Source: Phoronis australis
Taxonomy: Eukaryota; Phoronida; Phoronidae
Length of the DNA stretch: 64,000 nt
Assembly: GCA_002633005.1 (NCBI GenBank)
Contig: NMRA01000027.1
Span: 1,611,118 to 1,675,117 of the forward strand
Reading direction: 5' to 3'
Positions 10,786 to 24,020 of this stretch are shown one piece after another. The translations under genes were made by a program, and so were the position numbers. Each line of letters starts with the position of its first letter. Position 1 is the stretch's first letter. The notes under the pieces were generated by a model. The model did not search any database, was not told the origin of the DNA, and saw only the letters and a list, made by a program, of their open reading frames with translations.

Positions 10786-11927
10786 TTTCGTTTAGGGTAA
10801 TCTCCGTTCGGAATAATGTACATGTACCAGCATCAATAAAACCTAGATATTTAACAGACCAAGTAGAAATTAAAGCTTTAACCAAATCATGCAAATCATT
10901 AACGCAACCTTGCTCCCCCTGTATTAGCAAATAACAGATTCAGTTTCTATAAAGTCAGTATACAGTATACAGTAAACAACTGTTTCAGTTATTTTACAAG
11001 CTTTAACTTAAGCTTGTTTAATTGTTTCAACCCTTTTGTTGTTTAATTCGCAGGTTATTTCTACACAGTGGGTTTCAGTAGAGTAGATAATTTGATATTG
11101 TAGTTTTTGATAAAGATTGGCCGAGAACCATACTGCTACGTTGGTTAGATTGCAATGAATCTGAAAAATCATGTCCTGAAAAAAGCAAGTTAACACTGTT
11201 TGTTTTAGATGGTTATACTGCGGTCAGAGTGAAGCCACATGTGTTGTTTTTGGCGTAAAATAGACCCACTTGGCAGAAGCGGAGTTTAATTCAACTTGCA
11301 GCAAAGAATGCAAAGACGATTCCTTAGTTACGTCAAAACAATACTTTAATCCGTCGCAATGTCTTGTTAATACTTTCAATTTGTGTGTATGGTAATCTCT
11401 CAAATATAATTGTTGGCATTGTAATTTGATTGAACCGCTAAAATCGATGGTCATGTCTTTACTGGATTTTTCTTTTCTGAAAGCGGTACTGTGCTATATG
11501 CTATTGAAGGATATGGTTTCTTGTCCAACTCCCTAATAATCACACTTGTCTGCTCTTAATAAGTAAGTTGACCTGATCACATTTATCAATACTCAAAACC
11601 GTGCAGATCCCATATTTTGCGTTTAATCTGGGTATTATTGATCTCACCCTCTGTATATTTATTGTGAAATGACGTTTTTGTATCTGATTAAGTAAACTGT
11701 ACTTTGTTCATTGTTTTAATGGTTGTTCTGTAATAAACATGTTTTCTTGATATTTATACCTATTCAATTAGAATTAAATCTACTATAAACCTACATGAAA
11801 ATGACGGGATAGGACAAGTCTCACCACTTTATAGGTTTACCGCCTTAACAGCAGTCATTCTGAATAGGGAATGTGTTACCTTACCCGTCGAATGCCTTTC
11901 GCCCATATCGTATACTAATTTACTTAC

Positions 11928-12160
11928 CATACATACACTGCAAAAGTACTTTGAACCTTTCCAGTCGATTTCTGTGATAACGAAATTGATTAAATTTGCA
12001 AATCCTCGAACCGGGTGTGGTGAGGGAATTGAGCAGTTCCGAAAACGTCACAAACGACCCAAAGTAGTGAGCTGCGTTCCCTGGCTTTTCAGTTCTGATA
12101 ATTTTGCTAGATGAGGAAGACGTTTGCTGATTTTCAGTCCCAGTCTCATTGAATAGCAAT
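11928..12160 (-). CDS. Candidate exon of an unrecognised minus-strand gene
   Basis: An open minus-strand frame of about 77 codons begins with ATG (MLFNETGTENQQTSSSSSKI) and runs into an excellent donor, g|gtaagta, reading down from 11927. A TGACGTCA element lies just upstream (12168-12175), so it could be a first exon with a CRE-type promoter. I recognise no domain and find no clear next exon below 11.9 kb. Chance open frame is the main alternative. Confidence 0.25.
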
Positions 12161-12167
12161 TTGACTT

Positions 12168-12175
12168 TGACGTCA
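12168..12175. promoter_or_regulatory. Perfect CRE palindrome TGACGTCA
   Basis: An eight-base CREB/ATF consensus palindrome immediately upstream (minus sense) of the candidate exon at 11928-12160. One match in 64 kb is near chance expectation, so the support is positional only. Confidence 0.25.
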
Positions 12176-12743
12176 GCAGTGATTCCAGAAACTGGTAGGC
12201 CTATTTAAACCGATACAACAAACGCATTGAGCGACTTGCTCGGGCATCACACTCCCGCGGGTTTGAATTATTGTTAATATTGTTTGTAAAAATCATCTAA
12301 AAACACCAATAGCACATTTCAGAGATATGAAATTTCAATTTGACCAAAAGCGCCTTTTACAGGTAATATTTTCCTTTAAGTTATGGGCACCAAGTGGTGC
12401 TGCTCAGACTTCCTCGATCAGTGTCCTAAACTGAACTGTGGCCCTGTTGGCTGGGCGCTACTGTCGAAAGCAACCATCATGCGACATCTCTCTTGGTCGG
12501 ATCTAGACGCGTTACTCTATACTTGCATTATGAATACACAAATGTTCATTTTTGTTGAATTTAATGAACTTGAACTGTAAGATATTACTAATGTAGTAAC
12601 AGTAAGAAACAACAAATACTTGTCTATTTCCTCTCCAGTTTCACCAAGCTATTTCATACCCTACTCCTGAACAGGCACACAGCTTATGCTCACGTTGTAT
12701 TTACGCTGCTAACATAAATGTGCAAAATTTACAAATCAACGAG

Positions 12744-12749
12744 TTTATT
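12744..12749 (-). terminator. Candidate polyadenylation signal for minus gene
   Basis: TTTATT on the plus strand, AATAAA on the minus strand, about 450 bases past the stop codon (13197) of the minus-strand terminal exon. Confidence 0.35.
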
Positions 12750-13196
12750 GGTGTTGCTCAGATCAATGCGCTATTTCCACGTGTTTCCAAATAGTGTCAA
12801 AACACTTTTGGAGATCTTTAAGCAGCTATGAAGCCGTCTTCCAAACTGACTAACTTCACACAACTTATCTTTATATCTGCTCTCGACCAGCGCGTTGAAT
12901 CGATTGTTTGACGAGGCCATGTTCGGGACATAAAACGACAATTTCCTTCGCTCAGTGTTACAATTCTTCCAAAGTACAAAATCACGCGTAGTCTTAGGAA
13001 AGCGTATCGAGTAGCTTTAAACTTACAACCCCGTGAAATTTAGTGGCATTGGACAAAAGTAACAATGGAGGAAATGAAGCTGACCGTGCGCATAAAAATA
13101 ATCTGATGATCATCTGGCCTGTGCGATCCGACGTTATGTCCTATTGCGAACTTGCAATTGACCAAGTTCACCTAAGACATTCCGCACGTACAGTGT

Positions 13197-14697
13197 TCAC
13201 GTTACGCTGGACTCTTCTTGTTTTATATATTCAGCTAACATCTCAGTTCTCTCATTGAGTTCTTTTACGTCTTCAAGAAGATCCTTTACCTCTTTCTTAC
13301 GATACTCGTTTTGTTTTAGTGAACGATACAATTTTCCATTGCACGACCCCTCTACTGGAGAACTTGGTCTGAGAACTATATCGGGCATTTGGACCACGAT
13401 CTTCTTTCTGGGTGACAGTTCTTCCAATGTATTTGCAGAATCACTAGACGTGTCACTTTCGTTTGCCAATTCGCATTTTTTGCCGCTCGTTTGAATTGTA
13501 ATAAATGATTCTGACGTGAGGTTTTCCTGTTTAAATTTCGGAAGAGCCATTTCGTTGCAGGCGTGGCAAGCAGACGACATTTCGTCCATGAATTTTTCGC
13601 GTGCTTCGAAATTCTTGTTTCTGTTCTGGCACTTAAGACACATTCTCTCCTTACGCCGCCTTTTTACGTAATTCAAGAACTCTGGCTTATTCCTGTGCTT
13701 ATCTTTGTCATACAAGCGATATTTAACCAATTGTTTTACGACTGGTAAGCTCGACCCAGAGCCAAACTTTCCATTGCTTCCCCCGCTGTCTGTTTCGTCC
13801 TCAGAACACACTGGCGTCGTTGCAGGGGCGTAAATTGACTGAGTATGTTGTGCACGTGCTACTTTATCCAAAAGACTGTCCAGAGATGATCGCAAATGGT
13901 AGTTAAACGAATCTGGTTCCAATTCAACTTTGTCAATAGTTTGAGATAACGACAATTTGTGTGGCGATCCTTGATAGAGTTTAGTGCGAGGGTGCTTTTT
14001 ATGCATCGACATTTGTTTAATAAAGGTATTTGAGCTCCGTTCTTGTGTCTGGTTTCGCGCGTCCAGCTGTAAAGGTAGCAGACGATCAGGTTCTTTCACT
14101 GCTCTTCTTCCAACATTTGGGATACTCGACGACGGGTGTAACAATTTCTGAAGATCTGTTAAAACTTTTGTTTTTTGATCACCTGTGTTTACACTGTATC
14201 GCGGTGACAGATTTGGCAACGATTCGCTCGATGGCACTCTAGTGTCCACATTCCCCGTGCTCTTCTCCTTGTTGTCAGGTGCACTCTTACACTCCCTAAC
14301 ATCTTTGAACGGTTCAATCAGCTGTCTTCCTTCCAAGGGATCGAGCTTGGGTGGCGTCTTTGGGCGCTTCTGCTTCCGAATACGTTCCATTTTCATCTGC
14401 TGCAGTTTCATGTGACGTGCAGGATTCATCTCTTGCGTCACTAGCAATAAGTCGTCGGCGCTCTCATTTTTTGGCTTTCGAGAATTTTTTAACTTGGAAT
14501 TGTTCTTGCTGTCGTCTGCTCTCCGCAGTCGCTCCACAGTACTGTCCATGTTAACCTTCTCATGGGAGTAGAGATCCTCTCGGAATCTCGTCAGTTTATC
14601 CAAGTACTGGGCTTGGAACTGGCGTGACTGCCTGTGATCCTCGAACCAGGCGAGATCATCGTCGGCCCACTTGGCCAACCCGGCTTTCTCCATCATC
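13197..14697 (-). CDS. Unrecognised 499-codon terminal exon with CX2C-X20-CX2C motif
   Basis: The exon opens after a strong acceptor (cctctttatttcag, ending at 14698) with G then ATGATGGAGAAAGCC, and ends at TGA (13199-13197). The protein begins MMEKAGLAKWADDDLAWFED, is highly charged and Ser-rich in the middle (likely disordered), and has a basic RKQKRPKTPPK stretch near residue 110. A CLKC...CHAC pair near residues 350-375 could bind zinc. A coiled-coil-like C-terminus follows (NEYRKKEVKDLLEDVKELNE). The initial Met codons are probably internal, because the exon joins in phase to an upstream exon at 20084-20374 (AG|G gives Arg, then MM). I do not recognise the family. Codon pattern and length make it clearly coding. 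Confidence 0.8.
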
Positions 14698-14742
14698 CTG
14701 AAATAAAGAGGATTTCTTTAAACTGAAGCTCACCAGGAAAAA

Positions 14743-14767
14743 TAACACACGCACGCACGCAAGCAAG

Positions 14768-14800
<33 letters not shown>
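14743..14800. repeat. CA/CG-rich microsatellite
   Basis: A run of acgc and ac repeats (gcacgcacgc...cgcgcgcacacacac) sits 45 bases upstream of the acceptor of the minus-strand terminal exon. The alternating purine-pyrimidine tract could adopt Z-form. Confidence 0.9.
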
Positions 14801-14801
<1 letters not shown>

Positions 14802-17800
14802 CAATGGCAATGGCGAAATGCTGTTCCTAACAGCTGCTCTTAAAATTTGGTTACAAAAATATGGAACAGCAGCAGCCTAATAAGCCATTTAAGCTGCACT
14901 TAGTGGTTTTAGTGAATTTGAGAGCGGTTGTTAGGGATAATACTGAGACCAGTGAGGTTTCTTAAAAATAATCTGAAAGTGAAAGAATGACTGTTGTTCA
15001 GTGAAAACTTTTTAAGTGTTCTGCACTGAACCCCAGTCTTCATTTGGGTATGATTATTGAGAAACAAAACCAACCTTTCCGTTCCGTTTCTCATTTCAGT
15101 AACGTGTCCTCGTCGGACATATTCTTATGCTCTTTGGAAGACGTCAAAGTGCCTCTAAACCATGCCGTGTGCCTTCTATTTGAGTCAATATATTACCACA
15201 GTCGCTTTTACACACGTGAGAGCCTCGGGTTCATAACAATCGCAGACTATCTAACCCAATGTCACTGGTCATCATCAAGCCACGACGAGAAACAACCCCT
15301 CAGTAGTGCGTGCATATCAAGACGGAGGTGAATAAACCTGGTCGAATCATTCAACGCTTATCTGTGCATTTTACACACATTTATCTTTGATTACTGCTTT
15401 GTAGGCAAAGTGGCACTCCAGAGAAATTTGATATTCGTATCCAGTCAACGGTGTTACAGACAATAGGACTATTAAGACCTACATGTGTCACAATTGTAGT
15501 ACTTGAACAACCCTTTAATGCATGTTGGTTTTGGTTAACAACAAGGTCATTTTAAAAATGCTTGTCACTCATCGTGTTGGATGTAGAAAAATCTTACATA
15601 CTGGTAACCACCAGTCATATTAATCTAAAGTAATAACCACCTCATCGGTTCCTCCATGTTCACAGCTAAATGTAAGAAAACTAAGCCTGAAATGACAGTC
15701 GGCCAATAACGTGTCTTATGATGTACATGTATACAAACCGGTTAGCGTTGACGGTCTCGGTGAAAATTCTAACGTCACCTAATCCACTCTTTTTGGCAGT
15801 AAGTAAAAAACATGAACCAAGAGATTGTTCGTTTAACAACAGAATTCAATATGGTGGTCGGGATTTATCTGTTTTAAGACAAACAGTAGGATGTGCGTTT
15901 AAACAAACAGACGTAACCTTCACCTGATTGTTGACTTTATACTCGACAATTCAAACATCATAATCAAAACGAGTAACAGCATATCGTGAAATTCCGTGCA
16001 ACATCCACAGATAAAACAAGATACACAATACTTCGTGTAGTTACCAAGCTAAAAAGAGGTGTCTGTTTGACTTCACAAACCGCGTCATATAACATTATCG
16101 AAGTCCCTTTTTTCTTTCATCGTTAATGACGCTAATTGTCAATTACATGTTAACGCGGATGCTCATTTATTACGACTTGAACAGATAACTCTTTTTCGTT
16201 ATTGTGTTCTTAATATATGCCAGTGCTCCTGAACAACACTGGCTTCTGCCGATTCTGGCTTTCTCTGCACTTTTGTATGAGTAGACACTGAAATAGCCAA
16301 CCCAATTCCATTGCAAAAAAACGAGTGTATAATCCTCCTGGATCTTGGATCGGACACCGACACCCGTCATCGTCAGAGGAGGGTAATTTTAAACAATTTG
16401 GTGCCAAATTGCACAAAGGTACTCGTGTAAGCAACACACCTTAGAAAGCGTTGCTACCTGCAGTTGCTGTGTCAGCAAATACTGTATTTCATATGACACG
16501 TCACAAGGAATTTGGCGATTTCATAGCGACGGCGGTGTAGCTCTCCCGTTCCTATTGCTATTGTCCATAAGTCTTACTTCAAATCATCCACGTAGAATGT
16601 TTGATACGGATACATACCATAAAAATATTTGAAACTTCTGTCGCTTGTGGTTTAAGGCTGAAGCCTGATGATGTCATGGATCCGCCTATGTACTTTGTCT
16701 AATTTTCGTCACCTAGCACCTGTCGTCATCATGGCGAAACGAAGGAATCAACAACAGCAAGTGCATAGTGCTGGTCCCTCACTTTCTATGAATGCGTAGT
16801 ACATGTGTGTGAACTGACTAAATAACAACTGCTTAATATACAACCCTCAAAAACGTGCGTATCCCCCGAACAGGTTTGTTGCGACTACACAAGAGAATTT
16901 CGCCTATAGAAGTGACACTAAGGTGTGGGGAATTTCTAACTTGTCAATGAAACCTCAGTGTTTGACTTTCAAGTTCACGACAAAGAGTTTGAAAATACAA
17001 TGTAGTACTATAGAATTCCTCCAAAAGTGACAAAATTAGTCTTTGGTGTTTATTTACTTTTTTGGCAGTGTCTAAAGAATTTCATGCGGTATAGGGTTTA
17101 CTGTGTCTTTTTCGTCCAGTTTGGATACTGAGCTTACTTATATGTTTAATATTACACAAATGACTCTAAAGCCGGCTATTTGATGTTTTGGCCTGACACT
17201 GCGCAACTGTTTGCATTAAATTCATTTAGTCGCCCTATATCATCAAGTTCGTGCCAGCAATGTTTGTTTCCATGTATACCCATAGTTCCCAGGTGTTTAA
17301 GTAGGCAGGTGCTTAGCAAATACACGATTCAGAAACTATTTAAATTAAATTTGAGTGTAGTAAGCGTTATGGAAAGCGATCAATCCTTTTCGGCTATCTT
17401 ATTTAGACTAAGTAGAACTGGCTTATTTTGCAAATCGTTATGATTATAGTTTAATGAAGTTTTAAATCAACCGTAGCGCCATCTCGTAGATCGAATTCAA
17501 ACCTATGACTTCGCGGATAAGTATCCAATCGTAGAAACGAAAATGTCCCAGCAAGAACTGTGGTACATGTTCAGTGCTAACATGCCTTATTAGAAAGCCT
17601 TATATCAATTAACAACAAAATTGTGTGTTTTCTCTCGGCAAAATCATTTTATTCTTACCTATACGGCGCACAAGTATAATTAGCACTGAGGGTATACATG
17701 CAACATGGTCAAAAAGGCACCTCATGGCACAGTACACCGTATGTTGGAAATGGACCAACAGCCAAGCTACAGATTTTGGGGATGTGCCTAATCGTATTGC

Positions 17801-18059
17801 TGTAACGTCAAACCAGAAGACGCTAAAGAATATGCGCACGAGCCAAAATTGTAGAAAACAAAATGGGGGTATTGGCGGGTTGAAGATCTTAGCTTGTCAA
17901 GTTGGCAGTATTGCGTTTCCTTGACTAATTTCAGCGCGTAGTTCATAAGTACTTTCTAGTTTTCAAGACAGTGCAAAAGGCATTTCCGGAATGAGACTTT
18001 AGATTTAGACCAACTAATGATTTGAGAACATTGAATTTGTATTTTATCTGTAAAAATCC
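14801..18059. other. Intron of the minus-strand gene, no features recognised
   Basis: This lies between the terminal exon acceptor (14698) and the upstream exon's donor (20083). The small open frames lack splice context. I see no repeats beyond the microsatellite at 14743-14800 and the tandem array at 18060. Confidence 0.45.
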
Positions 18060-18308
18060 GTAGTCACCCAATAGTGAATTGGTGATTTATCATTTATTTT
18101 TCCATACCTAAATATATGATGAGAAGTCACCTAGTTGTGAATTGGTGATTTATCATTTATTTTTCCATACCTAAGTATATGGTGAGAAGTCACTTAATCG
18201 GGAATTGGTGACTTATCATTCATTTTCTATACCTAAATATATGATGAGAAGTCACCCAGTTCTGAATTGGTGATTTATCATTCATTTGTCCATACCTAAA
18301 TATATGAG
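18060..18308. repeat. 63 bp tandem repeat, four copies
   Basis: Four units beginning near 18063, 18126, 18189 and 18251, each with gtcac...gaattggtga(t/c)ttatca followed by ccatacctaaatatatg. Adjacent copies differ at several positions. Each unit contains inverted gtcacc/ggtga segments, so single units could form short hairpins. It lies inside the 5.4 kb intron of the minus-strand gene. Confidence 0.85.
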
Positions 18309-20083
18309 AACTAAAAGAACAGTCGTTTTTGCGCTTAATGATGCACGCAGGTACTAGTGTTCAAATGTGCTTAAATGTCCCTCAATTCGCTGAAAAGAAA
18401 ATTTTCACTGATCTCAGACCCACCTGACAAATTCTAGCATACTCAGGTTATCCGCCTTTTTACTTCTCGGAACTGTTTCCCACACGTACCGTGACGCCAT
18501 GTCTGAAGAGTTATTTGTTTCCAACGTTTTCGAACTCGGCACTCCACCTCGACGACTTTGTAGTTAATTACGTCAACTTAGCATTTACGTTTTTTTTCAC
18601 TCCGTTCACTTGTTCAATTGGTCTTTCATGCAGCCCCTACAGAACTATTGGTTTTGGCGCAAGAATAATTACTGTTAGTGGAGCAATAGATCATCGTCAC
18701 TTGCTACGTGTATGGTTTCTTTCCGTTCACTTCGCATCCCAAAGAGGTCTTATAGATTCACTTACTCACCGCCTTCATAATAGTATGAAGCGCGTAAACA
18801 CGTCCCGAAGCTCGCATTAAATAAGTTCCGTTGCCCTAACACAGACATTCTATCCGCCTTTGGCTGTAGTACCGATACAGGACTGATTTCTTGATATGGA
18901 ATTCTTCAAAATTCGCCGGTCTTGCTCTCAACAAAATGTCCCAGCATCCGTGTCAAAATTTCCTTAAGACCATCATTAACGTATACAGGAGAACTGCACT
19001 GTGGCCTACAGAAACATTTCTCTGGATTCAGTCCTTTCCTGTGTGCTCCCTACTGTAACCACGTGAAGGTTTTTTCTCCCAATGTTGTGTAGACTAGAAG
19101 GCTGTGGAGAAATCAGCGTCCTTCGCTCTACTAGTAATGTAGCACTGGGTGGGAGGTTGAAGAGATTAATATATTTCTCATGTCACGTCTAACTCTTCAA
19201 CTCACAGCTTGGCACAGCAACACATCACAAATTCGTCGGCCTTCTCGGTTGCGAGCTGCTGTCAAACACGTCACTCTGAAGCTGAGCTTCTTCACCTCGA
19301 CGCAGTATTTGCTTGTTGTTTTACAACTTTTCAATGCAGTGTGTTGTGGTAGCCGACCAATTTGTGACAACAATGGCTGTGCACACAATTGACAGCCACC
19401 GCGGTTGGGATACGTTGAATAACGAGATGGTAAATGGCTCGAATGTGTATTCTACTGGTCTCATAATAGGTGTTAAGTGTTAGAAAACCAACAGTCATTC
19501 TATTGGACGGATGAAGGAGTGTGTCTATTAAAGCAAATGAGGTGTGAAAGCACTTGAAACGTTGTCCCTAGAACCTTACTGGAACAAATCAGCGAGGAAT
19601 ATTGACTTATTTTTTTCAAGCTGAAAGTCGTATAGCTCTAACACACTAATTGGCTATTGAGCTGCTTCGAGCTTGCAGTTACTGGTGGCAGAAGTATATT
19701 TTCGTTATCAAAATGCTATCAAATGTGGTAGCAAGACCAATAAAATATGCCCATAATCGACTCGGCCATATATGTTCTATTTTGCTACTGCATGTAACTG
19801 TTGCTACTCTTAATGTTCGTTTTATTACGTTTAATCTGGTTCAAAGCACCAGAATCGCCCGAGACATGTTATCAAATTTCTAAAACTACACTAGTTTACA
19901 TGTATATACACCGTATCAGTATGCTTAGCACGCATGTTGGTTTCAGTAATGAAGTTCTTTTTATCAAGGTGAAAATACTAATGTACACTGGACTGAGATT
20001 TCATTGTATTTTCTTTCCTTCAAAGTAAGTGGGTGTCCAACGGAAGGCTGTTTGCACTTTAGTTAACCCGCACACTTTCATAC
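18309..20083. other. Remainder of minus-gene intron
   Basis: I recognise no exon, repeat or RNA gene here. Open frames such as 18491-18820 show no splice context or protein-like composition. Confidence 0.4.
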
Positions 20084-20374
20084 CTGAGAATGTTCAGAGC
20101 AGCCTCTACTGAGTCACCTCTCAGGCTCCACTTTGTGGACGTATCTACCTCAAAAACCACATCTCTCATTCTCATCTTCTTGGTGCTTTGTCGAACCATG
20201 GCTTCTACCGTATACCCCAAGACGTACGGGGGAAATGTTGAATTCTGGTACCGGTAGTCAAACACCGCACGTCCTAACTCACTGACAAGTCTTTTCTTCG
20301 GTGTGAAGACAGTTAAAACCAAATCACATATCGTTCGTTGATGGTCGCGACTAATTTGTCTTTCAACAAGACGA
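20084..20374 (-). CDS. Upstream exon of the unrecognised minus-strand gene
   Basis: The minus frame is open between a stop near 20403 and a donor ctcag|gtatgaaag at 20084/20083. An acceptor (gtatcag) places the exon start at 20374. The translation includes RLVERQISRDHQRTICDLVL, then TPKKRLVSELGRAVFDYRY, PPYVLGYTVEAMVRQ, MRMRDVVFEVDTSTKWSL and SVEAALNILR. It looks like a folded, conserved domain. It ends in phase 2 (AG), and the exon starting at 14697 begins with the completing G, giving ...AALNILR-MMEKAGLAKW. I do not recognise the domain. The phase match supports one gene but is a one-in-three coincidence on its own. Confidence 0.55.
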
Positions 20375-23300
20375 CTGATACATGTTACACAATGTTGTTG
20401 TCATGAGTCTTCTCCAAATAAGACAACTCTTTTGACTGTTACTACTGCAGTTGCCTGTGTCCTCAGTGTCAAAATGTGAGCTGCATATGTGACTATCTGG
20501 GGATATTGCTGAAGGGGCAATGTTTTGTAAGTTTACGAGGTGTAGTTAAATCGTATCATTTAAAAATCGCAAAGGCATTAATGCTCTTTTGTGTCTGAAT
20601 CAGTTGTTTATTATTCAATCACATTGTTGATTATTGGGTAACAGAAAACGTCCAAGGAACGTGGATTCCAACTCAAGGATCCGAAATCTAACAACTTGGA
20701 AACAACAAACTAGTTTGGGGTCCATTCTCATCAAATATTGAAGTATTGGATATGGAGTTTACTTTTTGAACAAAACTTGAACGTACGTATGCCTTTGTAA
20801 TAATATTTCGTTTTACAGCGGTAAGTTCAAAATCGGGATTCATTCGAAATGGCCAATGTTCCCGCGCCGTTGATACTGTTACTGCGCCTCGTTAACCATT
20901 AAAGCCCAAATCACATAAAGTGATTATTATATCTTGAATTTTTTCATTTAAGCATATCAATTAAAATTTACAGCTTTGTAGGCACATTTGCGTTACTGAA
21001 CGATTCTTAGCATCCAATGTGTGCAGATAGACTTCTTCGGGTACAGCGCAGCGCACACTTAGTGATGTGTCTGAATCGGCCATGCGGAAGTCACGTTTTG
21101 GCCAAACTATCTAAACCAACAACTAGTCATTTTGCCCTCCGGCCTGCATTCCGAAGACGCACAAATCTGGCGAAAACGCATAGTCACTCAAGTCTTTGTG
21201 AGATATCATCATGAAATGCAAGCGAAACACATGATCACAATGGCTTTCCTCGCGAAAATCTTGCATCTTCGGAACGCAATCCTGGTTGTAGGTCAGCATC
21301 CATATAGGCTTTATGGTTTCGATTACATCCTAAACGAGTTTTATATTCTACACATGTTCATTGTCTTTTTATTTTCGCAGATTTAACCAATTGCTACATT
21401 GTACATTTCAGAGGGTACTAGAATGGGCCTCTGTGGTTAGATAGCTCTTGGTTGTGCTCTATAAACCCAAAATAATCGTCTCGAGAAAAGCAAGCGCGGC
21501 GCGCTTTGCTTGTAATACATGGCCCTATCTCGGGAAGATTTTCGTAATCTTGGGTTTTCGCGAGATTCTTTCGTTGGCGGAACGCAGACCAGCGCAGCCT
21601 ACATGTTGCCCTGTCTCATTTCGTCGTCCTTAGTGTGCCCAGCTACATGACGTATGCCGCATAGCAACGACAGCACCCTGCCAATTTCGAACACTGCTCG
21701 TCACTAAACGTATCTAAAATTGGTCCAAGGTAATTGTGTCCTCTCAAATGATGAGCATTCAGGTGTGCCCCTAGCAACAATCTTGGGTTTGCAAGCCACT
21801 CCACCTAACCTACTAACAATTCATTGGGCCAGTTCAATGCCGCAAATGCCCATGACTAGTTGCAGTTGTTAGCACCTGATGAACAGTGACTTCTGTTGTC
21901 TGCCAATGAAACCACTGCCAACTCCAATTTCAAGCATTTTGTCAATTTCCTTTAACCGTGTCTCAGTTTATTTGCTTCGCGCACTTAGTGCTGATTTAAA
22001 CCACTTAATGTATTGCTAATAGCTTTTTCTTTTTTACGTTTTAAAGAGATTCTAATTAATCGCCAATTATAGCTGCCAAATAACTCCTACAAAAGGAAAT
22101 TCGCAATTATAGATTACGGTAATGATAGTTTTGTTTTGATGCTAAGTAAAAAGTGCTTACGAAGAATTGCATGAAAACGGCTATTTGCACAGTCAGTGAG
22201 ACGAAAATCTATAGAACTGATTTCTAAATACGTATCTATCCTCTCACGGTTACCTTCAAGCCGATATCATTGCATTGCCTAACGACAACCAAAACAATAC
22301 ATCCGAGCATTACAGGCGTTCAAATACCAGAATTCGTTGTCTAAAAGATTGATTTTTCTGAATTCAACGAGATCTGTAGACAGAGTATTTACTAGTCATA
22401 CACGAAACAGACAATTGTAATAATTCCAATCGATTACTTTAAAATGTGTAGTCACACACTATAGTGTGCCGTCAAATTATAATAGATGGAGAAGTGCTGA
22501 GATCATTGACATAATATTTAAACCTCTGAGATGAACAGTGTAGGAACAGGTTCAACTGAAACATCGTATACATATGTTAGATACCTGCAAAGTCACCGTC
22601 GTTGACATGCTATTACCGGAAATATCTGCAAACTCACCGTCTTTAGCATGTTATTGCCTGAAGGTAGAAAGGCCACAAGCATGCTAACACTGAGCCGAGA
22701 GCAAAGTTTGTGAAACAGATATATATCAGCACTAGTTTAACACTGTTTTGGTGAATGCTCTTACTTTCTCGTGCGGCCTGTTCTCACTTAAAGCTTTGAC
22801 AATTTACAACTCTTGCTGTGGCTTAGACGGTACATTTCCCCACTGGAAATGACCTCATTGTTGCGATTGGAGGAACATCTCTGTTTTTTTTTCAGTTCAT
22901 TAAACTAACGAAAATATTATAAAGGTAATAATTGCAGCTTCTGGTCAGTGCGAATGTGCACCTGCATGAAGACAAAGGGAACTATCAATTTGTCCACCAG
23001 TATGAGAAAAAGAAAACAATTTCCGGAAACACTAAACTATTTTATAACAGAAGAGGTCGGTAATTGCCCACCATTGCGGTCGATTAACTATTCACATTCG
23101 CCTTCATCGCGCATGTCCGTGGAAAATTCAATTGTAAGGTACATCTATTGCTCATGAGCTGGGTTTATTAGTTTCCGATGTACGAATGTTTACGGCATTT
23201 GTGACATGCTTGGCGTCAATTTTATTCTATTTGAGTTAGTCAAAAGAAGACACTCGTGGGTAAAATACAATGCTGTAAAAATAAATCAATTAAGCCTAAC

Positions 23301-23815
23301 GTGTCCTTCAGAAATAATTGATTTAGTGATAGCGATGGATATAGCTAGACGACGTTGTTTTGCTATATAAGCGGTAAAATTTTGCTGCATCGTTGAACGT
23401 TAGTATTAGTTTAATTTATCTTTAGTTTATTTTAGGCAGTCTTTACAAGTTCTTGGAAGTCGAATGTAACTTGACATGAAACGGCTTTGATGGAAAGTTA
23501 GTTTTGAAGTAGAAGAAAACACAAGTATCTGCGATTTAAGAACACAGAAATGTGATGCAAGAAAACGAGACCCTCGGTCATAATATCCTCACTAGTTCTT
23601 TGATAATGATACTAACATTGACATCAAATGATAAATGAGTGTTTTGCTTTTCATTGTTTGTATTTTGATCATTTGATAGCTCCAATTATAAAAAAATATA
23701 AGAAATTAAAAACCCAAAAGGCTCTCGTGATAAGTAGGTGATCCATTTGACTTTAAATATGCAAGTAGAACCTTACGGAATCACTGTCAAATTTGTGTGG
23801 CAAAAAGACGCTTAA
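20375..23815. other. No genes recognised
   Basis: AT-rich sequence upstream of the minus-strand exon. A diverged direct duplication of about 45 bases (ctgcaaa.tcaccgtc...) is at about 22588-22675 and a short palindrome cacactatagtgtg is near 22455. Further upstream exons of the minus-strand gene may lie here but I could not identify them. Confidence 0.4.
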
Positions 23816-24020
23816 TTGCATGCGCGCCCCCGAGGGGGGGATGCTCAGGGGGCTCCAACGAGCACCCCCCCATTTGGCGAAGTGAGCAAAAAGGTCCGCC
23901 TCAGAGAAGCAAAAAAAAAACGAAAAAGTAGAAAACTAGACAAAAGTCCACTAAGAAGGCAGGAACTACGACAATTCACCCCCCCCCCTTTTAGGCTGGG
24001 TTCGCGCATAATCCAATGTA
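23816..24020 (+). mobile_element. Dispersed GC-rich-ended repeat, copy A
   Basis: This stretch (gcgcgcccccgagggg...cccccatttggcgaagtgagc...ggtccgcctcagagaag...acaattcaccc...ggctgggttcgcgcat) resembles the reverse complement of 47725-47985. Shared landmarks in the same order are a C-run, catttgg.gaagtg.gcaaaaa, ggtccgcctcag.gaa, aaaagtc and caattcac. A C-rich tract lies at 23979-23990. It is a non-autonomous transposon family with no coding capacity visible. Confidence 0.65.
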
